Below the pieces are notes generated by a model. That model did not search any database, was not told the DNA's origin, and saw only the letters and a program-made list of their open reading frames with translations. Positions 1-5,218 of a stretch of 5,309 nt of DNA are shown here, piece by piece; within the stretch, counting starts at the first letter, position 1, and each line of letters begins with the position of its first letter. The stretch is from Melioribacteraceae bacterium (GTDB lineage: Bacteria; Bacteroidota; Ignavibacteria; Ignavibacteriales; Melioribacteraceae), in contig WFQV01000104.1 of the NCBI GenBank assembly GCA_015486905.1, forward strand, positions 1 through 5,309, given 5' to 3'. Both the position numbers and the translations under genes were made by a program.

Positions 1-70
1 AGGCGGGTCTGTGGATTTTCTTTCCTTTAACCACCAGCCTTCATTTCATTTCGGCGTGGCAGGCAGATAA

Positions 71-90
71 CACAGATTATCACGGATTAT
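71..90. repeat. Tandem 10-bp direct repeat
   Basis: CACAGATTAT (71-80) is followed directly by CACGGATTAT (81-90), with one mismatch between the units. A shorter tandem repeat, ATTCTTA twice and then ATT, follows at about 94-110. Both are seen directly. No function can be assigned; they look like part of a dispersed intergenic repeat. Confidence 0.6.
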
Positions 91-110
91 TTCATTCTTA
101 ATTCTTAATT

Positions 111-122
111 GCGGCTTGCCGC
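111..122. repeat. Short GC-rich palindrome (5-bp stem, TT loop)
   Basis: GCGGC-TT-GCCGC forms a perfect 5-bp stem around a 2-base spacer. The surrounding DNA is AT-rich, so it stands out. A related palindrome, CGGC-AAA-GCCG, lies at 251-261. The two resemble each other in inverted orientation and flank the longer inverted repeat at 155-240, suggesting one composite element. No T-run follows, so it is not an obvious intrinsic terminator. Confidence 0.5.
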
Positions 123-154
123 GATATGAATGTTGAATGAGTTACGTGTAAATT

Positions 155-240
155 GATTGGATTGTTGGATATTGAGCCATCATTGCGATTCCACATTATA
201 CTGGGGAATGCGGACAATCCATTCATCCAATTATCCAATC
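155..240. repeat. Imperfect inverted repeat, 16-bp arms
   Basis: The left arm GATTGGATTGTTGGAT (155-170) is the reverse complement of ATCCAATTATCCAATC (225-240) at 14 of 16 positions. A nearly concentric inner pair, ATTCC (188-192) and GGAAT (205-209), lies in the loop, so the whole could fold as a bulged hairpin of about 86 bases. It is seen directly; its role is unknown. It may be a miniature repeat element or a folded non-coding transcript. Confidence 0.55.
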
Positions 241-250
241 ATCCTTAACT

Positions 251-261
251 CGGCAAAGCCG
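251..261. repeat. Short GC-rich palindrome (4-bp stem, AAA loop)
   Basis: CGGC-AAA-GCCG forms a perfect 4-bp stem. It resembles the reverse complement of the palindrome at 111-122, with one extra loop base, and sits on the other side of the inverted repeat at 155-240. It is best read as the partner arm or sister unit of that element. Confidence 0.45.
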
Positions 262-336
262 GCAACCAATTTCAATTATTACGAAAAGTTTAAAATATTT
301 TGACAAAAAAAAACGAAGATTTGATTGAGGATACTA

Positions 337-561
337 TATTGGTCTCGTTCGCATAGTGGACTTTAGTATTCTGAAGGATTCTTCTATTCTGTACAAATTG
401 TGATATTGTTCAACCACTTATTCTGCAGGTAAATCTAACCTACTGTACTCTAATGCATAATATCCGTCAAACCGAGCTTCTTTCTTTATCCTTTCCATAT
501 CCAGAGATAAATCCCCAGCCTGTTTTCCCCCTTGCTCCTTTTTATCACACAAGTTTAAAAC
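337..561 (-). pseudogene. Transposase relic, IS1634-like (IS4 superfamily), C-terminal part
   Basis: Read on the minus strand from 561 downwards, one frame gives about 75 residues typical of the C-terminal half of IS1634-type DDE transposases. They include KKEARFDGYYALEYS (about 496-452) and, further on, RIEESFRILKSTMRTRPI (390-337). The EE in the second block matches the conserved glutamate region of the DDE catalytic triad. The frame is interrupted by TAA at 418-420, where the family would be open, and ends at TAG (334-336) just after RPI, where intact members continue with a further conserved helix. Upstream of 561 the frame is full of stops and the N-terminal half, with the catalytic aspartates, is absent. 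This is therefore a dead fragment. Family assignment rests on recognised motifs, not on a search. It abuts the phosphatase relic at 569-703. Confidence 0.75.
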
Positions 562-568
562 TTAATAA

Positions 569-703
569 GAAACTATTATGGCTAAGATTAACGCTTCGGA
601 ATGTAGGGAAGTTAAAGATAAAATTTTAAAATAAACCGAAAAGTTCAAAGGTTCGGCCGAACAATACGACGATATTACTTTAGTAATTATAAGAGTAAAT
701 TGA
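569..703 (+). pseudogene. SpoIIE/PP2C-type phosphatase relic, C-terminal tail only
   Basis: The plus-strand frame 569-703 reads ETIMAKINASECREVKDKIL, then K, a TAA stop at 632-634, then TEKF and GSAEQYDDITLVIIRV before the TGA at 701-703. The pattern 'F.G.AEQ.DDITLVVI.V' is the C-terminal signature of the SpoIIE/RsbU PP2C-like serine phosphatase domain; its DD pair belongs to the metal-binding site. Such phosphatases act on anti-sigma-factor antagonists in partner-switching pathways. Only about 43 codons of a domain of roughly 190-200 residues remain, and the in-frame TAA is one substitution from GAA. There is no upstream continuation: TAA at 566-568 closes the frame and a transposase relic lies beyond. 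A start at the ATG at 578 would give only an 18-residue peptide. The tail converges with the receiver gene, whose stop lies 7 bases away. Confidence 0.75.
651..662. repeat. Perfect 12-bp palindrome in the convergent junction
   Basis: GTTCGGCCGAAC is self-complementary over all 12 bases. It overlaps codons of the phosphatase relic. A second inverted repeat, ATTACT-TT-AGTAAT, lies at 674-687, between this site and the receiver stop. Either could fold in the 3' region of the kinase-receiver transcript, but neither is followed by a U-run, so a terminator call is not justified. The palindrome may simply come from the old coding sequence. Confidence 0.4.
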
Positions 704-710
704 AAAATCT

Positions 711-1103
711 TTACTTTTTGTCTTTGTCCTTGTTTTCGTATTTCTTAAAAACATTATCCAAAAACCTAAGTAATTCTTCACGAACGAAAGGTTTGCTAAT
801 GTAATAATCCAATCCAGCGGAAAGAATATTTTCCCTGTCGGACAAGGTTGCAAAAGCCGTTACTGCAATTACGGGAATATTTTCGTAACCTTTGATTTTG
901 TGAATTTTTTTCGTGAGTGTAATACCGTTCATTTCATAGCCCAAACCGATGTCCATGAGAATGGCATCGTACTTGTTTTTCGAAATCAGCTCAAGGGCTT
1001 CATCAGGTTTAACGGCTTCGTCAATCAAATAGTGTTTTTGAACATAAAGTTTAATAATATCTCTTGAGGTTTTGTCGTCGTCAATAATAAGTAATCTTTT
1101 CAT
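711..1103 (-). CDS. Stand-alone response regulator receiver (CheY/Spo0F-like)
   Basis: This 130-residue protein is a single receiver (REC) domain with no output domain. All key residues are present: acidic pocket D8-D9-D10, phospho-accepting D51 (in ILMDIG), T82 (in AVTAF), aromatic switch residue Y101 and invariant K104 in ISKPF. It should be phosphorylated on D51 by the kinase encoded just upstream and then act by binding a partner or by passing phosphate on. The C-terminus is a lysine-rich tail (KKYENKDKDKK), probably flexible. The ATG at 1103 is the natural start because the DDD motif follows at the usual distance. The leader in front is purine-rich (AGAAAAAAGAAAAAT) with no real Shine-Dalgarno, a style common in Bacteroidota-type bacteria. 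The gene starts 35 bases after the kinase stop, so the two are probably co-transcribed. Function as a receiver is near certain; the target is unknown. Confidence 0.95.
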   Translation of the reverse strand: MKRLLIIDDDKTSRDIIKLYVQKHYLIDEAVKPDEALELISKNKYDAILMDIGLGYEMNGITLTKKIHKIKGYENIPVIAVTAFATLSDRENILSAGLDYYISKPFVREELLRFLDNVFKKYENKDKDKK

Positions 1104-1138
1104 ATTTTTCTTTTTTCTAAGTATTATTTTGTTTCTTA

Positions 1139-4100
1139 CTAAACTACCGGAATTTGAACCGTAAATTCGGAACCTTTCCCTACCGAACTCATTAAAGATA
1201 TTTTAGCGTCGATTAAATTAAGGTATTTTTTTACTATTGCCAATCCTAATCCCGAACCTTGGTAATTTCTTGAACTTCCTTCGCTAACCTGTCTGAATTC
1301 TTCCCAAATAATTTCTTGCTTTTCTTCGGGGATTCCTATCCCCGTATCTTTAACCGAAATCAATAATATTTTTCTATCTTTGCTTAAGCTAACCGAAACT
1401 TCAATATATCCTTTTTGGGTAAATTTAACGGCATTGTTTAAAAGGTTTTGTAAAATTCCAACTATTATTCTTTCGTCCGTTAGTATTGAGAAATCAGGTG
1501 AAATTTCGAATTTGGTCCTGAGTTCAATTCCTTTGTTAATTGCAGCTTCCTTAAAAACGCTGATTATTTCCTTTACAATTAGTGTAATGTTAACACTTGT
1601 TATCTTTTTCTCAAGCTTGTCAAATTCAAGTCTTGTAATGTCCAAAATATTTGAAAGAGTGTCTAACATTCTCTGAGAGCTATTCATAATGCCTTTAAGC
1701 ATTGTTTTGTGATCTTCTCTTTCAATTTCCTCCATAAGAATTTGTGTAAATCCCATTATGCCCATAAAAGGAGTGCGTAGTTCGTGACTCATATAGAGGA
1801 AGAATTGGGTCTTTAACTTATTAATTTCTTCCGCTTTTTCTTTTGCTTGTATTAGTTCGTTAAAGAGTTTTTTCCTTGTCGTTATATCGCGGAAAGTACT
1901 TAACAGTAAAGTTTCTCCCTTAGCCGATTCGAGAAAAGTATTGGAAAGTTCAAACCATTTTTTCAGACCATTGTGCAAATATATATTGTCTTCCATAAAT
2001 GAACGGATGTTTCTCTCGGCGAAATTCTTTTTAAACCTTTCTAATGCGGGATTGTCTATTTCTTTAAAGATAATGTTGTAAGGTTGACCGATAAGCTCTT
2101 CTTTTTCAAATCCAACCATTTTGCAAAAAGCATCGTTTACATCAACGATAATTCCATTCTTATTAAGCAGTCTCATTCCGTCTTTCGATTCTTCCCAAAT
2201 GCGACGGAAAAGTTTTTCGGATTTTTTCAGTTCTTCCTGAGCTTCTTTTATCAAGGTAATATTTCTTCCCAAAGCTACAAGTCCCTTACGAGAACCATCA
2301 TGGTTATACAATGGAACTTTAATCACATCAAAAATTTTAACTGTTCCGTCGGGCTGTGGAATAACTTCTTCGCTTCGACTTATTGTTTTTTTCTCCCAGG
2401 CTTTTTCATCTGTTTTCAAGCAAGTGAGGAAAGCATCGCGATAAACAGAGTGCGTAAATTCAGCCAAATCTTTGTCTGTTTTTCCGTAATAATCAACGCC
2501 TTCCAAGTGGAAAAGTTTAATATTGGCATCGTTTGCAAGTAACCATTTCCCTTCTCCGTCTTTGAAGCAGATAATGTCTTCATTTGTCGAGTTAATAAGC
2601 GACCAAAGTTGCTCCTCACGTTCTTTCAGCTTGTCTTGAGCAATTTTCTGATCGGTAATATCAATTGAAGCACTAAGAATACCATCTTTACCATTAGGTA
2701 ATTTTATTTTGGCTTCTCTTAGCATCGTGTAAGAAATATTCCCTTCTTTGTCAATACTTCTAACCTCGGTTTCCAGCTCTCCTTTCCGTAAAATCTTGGA
2801 AATATTTTTTTCGACAATATCTTTATCTTCGGGCGGTCCAAGATCTCTTGCATTTTTCCCGATAAGTTCGTTTTTGCTGTATTTCATTCTTTTGCAAAAA
2901 ATTGTGTTGGCGTCAAGAATATTCCCTTTCGAATCCAAAATCAAATAACCCACAGGCGCTTTTTCAAAAAGTTCTTTGTACCGTTCTTCGCTTTCTTTTA
3001 ATATTTTTTCATATAATTTTTGTTCCGTAATGTCCCTTGAAGAGCCGACGACCCCTATCAGTTCACCTTGTTCATTATACATTGGCGCTTTATGGACGTC
3101 CAAATAGAGAAATTTCCCTTTGACATTTCCATATTCAAAAAATTGCATCGGTTTACCGGCTTTTATAGTAATTCCGTCCGAATCGGTGCACATTTCCCCG
3201 AAGGTGTGCCACTTTGGATTTTCCGGATGAGCTTTCCTTTCTCTGAGAGCAAAAAACATATCATCTTTGCCTATGGGTTCTTCCGTATCTTTTGCGTTTA
3301 ATAAATTTTCGCAAAGAGCTTTATTGGTAAAAAGATATTTTTTGTTTTTATCTTTCGCCCACATCATATCTGTCATTGTGTCTGCCATAAGACGTAAGAG
3401 TTTATTTAGCGAGGAGAGTTTCTCTTCTTTATCACGTAATTGCTTCTCGATTAATTTAAGTTTTGTAATGTCTCTGGCAATATGAATTCCGCCGATAAAA
3501 TTACCTTTTTTATCAAGTATCGGGTCAACGGTAATTTCGTACCATTTATCGCCAAGCTGCAATTCCGTTGATTCCCGTTTTTTTGATTTTTGAGCTGCAA
3601 TAAAAGGACATCCGATAATGGGCCCATTTGTTAAATGAACTTTTTCCCAGCAGTGCTTCCCAATAAATTTTTTGGGATCGATTCCTAAAAAAGTTTTTGT
3701 AGCTTTATTTGCTTCCAGAACCCGTTGTTCGGCATCCATAATCCAAATAGGATCTTCGGTTACATTAAAAATTCTTGAATATTTATGGGAGCCGAATCGT
3801 AGTTTTTCCTCTTCTATTTGTTCTATTTTTGTAAGGAATAAAAGTATTATATTTTCATCAATTAAATCCGTTTCGGCTACAAATTCCAGGAGTTTTCCAT
3901 TAACTTCTAAATTTATTTTCCGAGTGATATTTTTTCCGAAAGAGACAGATAAGTACAAATCATCCCGGAAGCCTTTCTCTTTTAACTCGGGAGACACAAT
4001 ACATAAATATTTGTTAATCGTCTTGTCTCTGCGAAGATTAAATGTATTTTTTGCTTGACTGTTAAACTCAACGATTTTAAACGACTGTTTGTCCTTAGAA

Positions 4101-4180
4101 TAAAATAAAACAAAGGCGGGATAATCAAGATTAACTATGATTGATGAAAATACATTAATTGCTTTTTTATTAATAGACAT
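1139..4180 (-). CDS. Multi-PAS sensor histidine kinase, cytoplasmic
   Basis: This 1013-residue protein has about six PAS-type sensor domains followed by a complete kinase core. A weak N-terminal PAS-like region spans about 15-118. Clear PAS domains with closing DIT or NIT motifs lie at about 132-245, 262-391, 397-514, 522-645 and 655-770. A helical linker leads to the HisKA domain (about 785-855) with phospho-accepting H799 in MSHELRTPF. The ATPase domain (about 890-1013) has the N box LLNNAVKF (N912, N916), G1 DTGIGIP (D945-P951), F box around F962, and G2 GSGLGL (975-980). No hydrophobic stretch is long enough for a membrane helix and no signal peptide is seen, so it should sense cytoplasmic ligands or redox state, autophosphorylate H799 and pass phosphate to the receiver encoded 35 bases downstream. 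The 132-245 PAS has H176, C177, H182 and C191-P192; the 262-391 PAS has H318, H325 and C331. No receiver domain is fused to it. The start codon is ATG with an AT-rich leader and no strong Shine-Dalgarno. Confidence 0.95.
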   Translation of the reverse strand: MSINKKAINVFSSIIVNLDYPAFVLFYSKDKQSFKIVEFNSQAKNTFNLRRDKTINKYLCIVSPELKEKGFRDDLYLSVSFGKNITRKINLEVNGKLLEFVAETDLIDENIILLFLTKIEQIEEEKLRFGSHKYSRIFNVTEDPIWIMDAEQRVLEANKATKTFLGIDPKKFIGKHCWEKVHLTNGPIIGCPFIAAQKSKKRESTELQLGDKWYEITVDPILDKKGNFIGGIHIARDITKLKLIEKQLRDKEEKLSSLNKLLRLMADTMTDMMWAKDKNKKYLFTNKALCENLLNAKDTEEPIGKDDMFFALRERKAHPENPKWHTFGEMCTDSDGITIKAGKPMQFFEYGNVKGKFLYLDVHKAPMYNEQGELIGVVGSSRDITEQKLYEKILKESEERYKELFEKAPVGYLILDSKGNILDANTIFCKRMKYSKNELIGKNARDLGPPEDKDIVEKNISKILRKGELETEVRSIDKEGNISYTMLREAKIKLPNGKDGILSASIDITDQKIAQDKLKEREEQLWSLINSTNEDIICFKDGEGKWLLANDANIKLFHLEGVDYYGKTDKDLAEFTHSVYRDAFLTCLKTDEKAWEKKTISRSEEVIPQPDGTVKIFDVIKVPLYNHDGSRKGLVALGRNITLIKEAQEELKKSEKLFRRIWEESKDGMRLLNKNGIIVDVNDAFCKMVGFEKEELIGQPYNIIFKEIDNPALERFKKNFAERNIRSFMEDNIYLHNGLKKWFELSNTFLESAKGETLLLSTFRDITTRKKLFNELIQAKEKAEEINKLKTQFFLYMSHELRTPFMGIMGFTQILMEEIEREDHKTMLKGIMNSSQRMLDTLSNILDITRLEFDKLEKKITSVNITLIVKEIISVFKEAAINKGIELRTKFEISPDFSILTDERIIVGILQNLLNNAVKFTQKGYIEVSVSLSKDRKILLISVKDTGIGIPEEKQEIIWEEFRQVSEGSSRNYQGSGLGLAIVKKYLNLIDAKISLMSSVGKGSEFTVQIPVV

Positions 4181-4241
4181 TAAAAAAATTCTATATTCAA
4201 AAGATATTAAATCTAATTTTTAATTTTTATAGCCTTGTTTT

Positions 4242-4270
4242 AAAATAAATATTCTTTTTCAAAAAATCAA
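4242..4270 (-). promoter_or_regulatory. Possible promoter of the kinase-receiver operon
   Basis: On the minus strand TTGATT (4270-4265) and TATTTT (4247-4242) are separated by 17 bases, about 60 bases upstream of the kinase ATG. Read by the Bacteroidota-type rule (TTG, about 20 bases, TAnnTTTG) the same site gives TTG, 20 bases, TATTTTAA, with 6 of 8 positions matching. The region is so AT-rich that chance matches are expected, so this is only a candidate. Confidence 0.3.
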
Positions 4271-4319
4271 TTTTTGTTTTGATACAAGTCGGGAATCGGG
4301 GTACAGATATTACAGCTGA

Positions 4320-4340
4320 ATTTTGTTGCAAAATATTTTG
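4320..4340. repeat. Alternating inverted repeat upstream of the kinase
   Basis: ATTTTG (4320-4325), TTG spacer, CAAAAT (4329-4334) and ATTTTG (4335-4340) follow one another. The middle block can pair with either neighbour, and the last two form a perfect 12-bp palindrome, CAAAATATTTTG. It lies about 140-160 bases upstream of the kinase start, beyond the candidate promoter. It could be a binding site for a dimeric regulator, but AT-rich palindromes arise easily by chance. Confidence 0.35.
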
Positions 4341-4364
4341 AAAATGTAAAATTTCGATTAATGG

Positions 4365-4418
4365 AACTTCTCCCCTTCCCTCCTCTTAAAAAGAGGAGAG
4401 CGAGTCTCCTGGCAATGC
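4365..4418. repeat. 54-bp direct repeat, copy A
   Basis: This segment matches 4719-4772 at 47 of 54 positions without gaps. It begins with a pyrimidine tract (CTTCTCCCCTTCCCTCC), then a perfect hairpin CTCCTCTT-AAA-AAGAGGAG (4380-4398), then GAGTCTCCTGGCAATGC. At its right edge TGGC-AAT-GCCA (4410-4420) can form a further small hairpin. Copy A has the intact 8-bp stem, whereas copy B has several unpaired positions, so A is probably closer to the ancestral form. No T-run follows, and the neighbouring genes are divergent, so a terminator role is unlikely. Confidence 0.7.
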
Positions 4419-4445
4419 CATTCTATGGAATTAAAAATAACACTC

Positions 4446-4462
4446 CGACCCCGAAGGGGTCG
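4446..4462. repeat. 17-bp palindrome with GAA triloop, unit 1
   Basis: CGACCCC-GAA-GGGGTCG is a perfect 7-bp stem, G+C-rich in an AT-rich surrounding. It is followed by AATGTTTTTAGAAGAAAAT. Palindromes of this type with a nearby 'TGTTT.TAGAA' flank are, as I recall, scattered between genes in many Bacteroidota genomes. On the plus strand the T-run after the stem resembles an intrinsic terminator, but no plus-strand gene lies upstream for it to serve. A dispersed repeat is the better reading. Confidence 0.65.
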
Positions 4463-4497
4463 AATGTTTTTAGAAGAAAATAACCAAAAGCAAAAAA

Positions 4498-4514
4498 CGA
4501 TGCCGAAGGTATCG
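4498..4514. repeat. 17-bp palindrome with GAA triloop, unit 2
   Basis: CGATGCC-GAA-GGTATCG pairs over 7 bp with one G-T wobble around a GAA triloop. Length, loop and stem edges match unit 1 at 4446-4462, while the stem interior differs. The two centres are 52 bp apart. Same design with a different stem sequence suggests two members of a repeat class kept for their fold. Confidence 0.6.
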
Positions 4515-4524
4515 AAGTGAAGAT

Positions 4525-4635
4525 TTGAATCCATTTAGTAAGTTAAACGGAACGCCTAAATTTGCTCATCCAGCAAGATACGGAAGGGAATTTGGGGATA
4601 GAGCTCAGGAAATAAAACAGATCGAACATGAATAA
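4525..4635 (+). pseudogene. Possible C-terminal remnant of an unknown protein
   Basis: A plus-strand frame open from 4474 to the TAA at 4633-4635 has no ATG or GTG; a TTG lies at 4525. From there it reads LNPFSKLNGTPKF, A, then HPARYGREFGDRAQEIKQ and IEHE before the stop. The composition (mixed charged helix with G, R, D, E, Q and few low-complexity runs) looks like true protein and unlike the Lys/Ile/Phe-rich spurious frames around it. I do not recognise the family. No ribosome binding site precedes it, and the frame upstream of about 4515 runs through palindrome unit 2, so it is either a gene end cut off by repeat insertion or a chance frame. Confidence 0.35.
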
Positions 4636-4718
4636 AAAAAAATGTACAATGAATTTTGATTTAACGGTAAAATGGAAAATTAACTTTTATAGGAGCTCAA
4701 ACAGTTGAAAGATTTAAG

Positions 4719-4772
4719 AACTCCTCCCCTTCCCTCCTATTAAAAAGATAAGGGCAAGTCTCTTGGCAATGC
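4719..4772. repeat. 54-bp direct repeat, copy B
   Basis: This is the second copy of 4365-4418, in the same orientation, exactly 354 bp downstream, with 7 mismatches. Five of the seven differences fall at or just after the hairpin (4739, 4749, 4750, 4753, 4756), so the 8-bp stem of copy A is broken here. The pyrimidine tract and the GGCAATGC end are kept. A 73-codon minus-strand frame crosses this copy and is judged spurious. Confidence 0.7.
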
Positions 4773-5204
4773 GTATTTTAATGAATTAGCCTTCCAAAAG
4801 GAGTTGAGAGTGGGCAGAAAATATTTTAAAATGAAAATAACATTATTGATTTTTAAAAAAACAAGGGAATGATTATAAATAAAGTGAGGCAGCTGCACCG
4901 AAAACACTGGATTGCTGAATGATCCGACTTCTCCCGACAAGCCAGCGATTTTCCACAACAAATTTATTAAACTAAACAGAAAGGGAAAAGGGGGTTACGT
5001 AGAGAGAAAGGAGGCGATAAAGATAATAATATATGGCGATTTTCATTTCTGGGCATCTCTATCATCATATATAAAGCAATTGATAAACATTGTTAAATAA
5101 GGTTAATAAGGATTAGCAAAAATATAAAAATATTGAAAAACGCCATAATAATATGGATTTTATGCTCTTTTTTTTGTATATTGTATGTAGCGTTTAATAA
5201 CAAA
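4773..5204. other. Gene-free stretch before the last gene
   Basis: I see nothing firm here. A plus-strand frame open from 4888 to 5100 could only start at TTG (4912), lacks a ribosome binding site and has no recognisable motif. A purine-rich AAAGGAGG at about 5008-5014 is followed only by a 13-codon frame (ATG at 5033). The last part should hold the promoter of the gene at 5219, but no clear -35/-10 or TTG...TAnnTTTG pair stands out; an eight-T run sits at 5168-5175. Confidence 0.5.
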
Positions 5205-5210
5205 AAGGAG
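5205..5210 (+). promoter_or_regulatory. Ribosome binding site of the 5219 gene
   Basis: AAGGAG at 5205-5210 lies 8 bases before the ATG at 5219, an ideal spacing. It is the clearest Shine-Dalgarno in the window, in contrast to the weak leaders of the kinase and receiver genes, and it fixes the start of the last gene. Confidence 0.75.
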
Positions 5211-5218
5211 TTAGCCAA

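Larger units (their letters stand above)
1..300. other. Gene-free repeat mosaic at left edge
   Basis: I see no coding region here on either strand. The stretch is made of small repeats, listed separately: a 10-bp tandem duplication at 71-90, a 7-bp tandem repeat ATTCTTA at about 94-107, a GC-rich palindrome at 111-122, a long imperfect inverted repeat at 155-240, and a second GC-rich palindrome at 251-261. GC-rich islands set in AT-rich DNA like this are typical of intergenic repeat families in environmental Bacteroidota/Ignavibacteria-type genomes; that comparison is from memory and not checked. Confidence 0.6.

Noticed and set aside
674..687. ATTACT-TT-AGTAAT inverted repeat as terminator of the kinase-receiver operon
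   Set aside because: The stem is short and AT-rich and no U-run follows on the minus strand; position alone is not enough.
2416..2619. 67-codon minus-strand frame inside the kinase gene in another phase
   Set aside because: It overlaps a clear PAS domain in the main frame and has no features of its own.
1380..4058. Several plus-strand open frames of 66-152 codons antisense to the kinase (1380-1676, 2084-2542, 2748-2948, 3068-3301, 3267-3485, 3672-4058)
   Set aside because: They are shadows of the kinase gene: Ser/Phe/Leu-rich, without motifs, and lying opposite conserved PAS and kinase domains.
4446..4475. Intrinsic terminator (GC-rich hairpin followed by TTTTT)
   Set aside because: No plus-strand gene precedes it and the flanking genes are divergent; a second hairpin of the same design without a T-run lies 52 bp away, so a dispersed repeat fits better.
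4790..4801. CCTT-CCAA-AAGG mini hairpin
   Set aside because: A 4-bp stem is within chance expectation and has no supporting context.
4740..4961. 73-codon minus-strand frame
   Set aside because: It runs through direct repeat copy B, is rich in Phe/Leu/Asn, and has no recognisable motif or good ribosome binding site.
5008..5074. AAAGGAGG followed by ATG at 5033 as a small gene
   Set aside because: The spacing is too long (about 18 bases) and the frame ends after 13 codons.
4888..5100. Plus-strand frame with a possible TTG start at 4912 (62 codons)
   Set aside because: There is no ATG near its beginning, no Shine-Dalgarno and no recognisable family; the composition is Lys/Ile-rich as expected of AT-rich non-coding DNA. 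A decayed small gene cannot be fully excluded.
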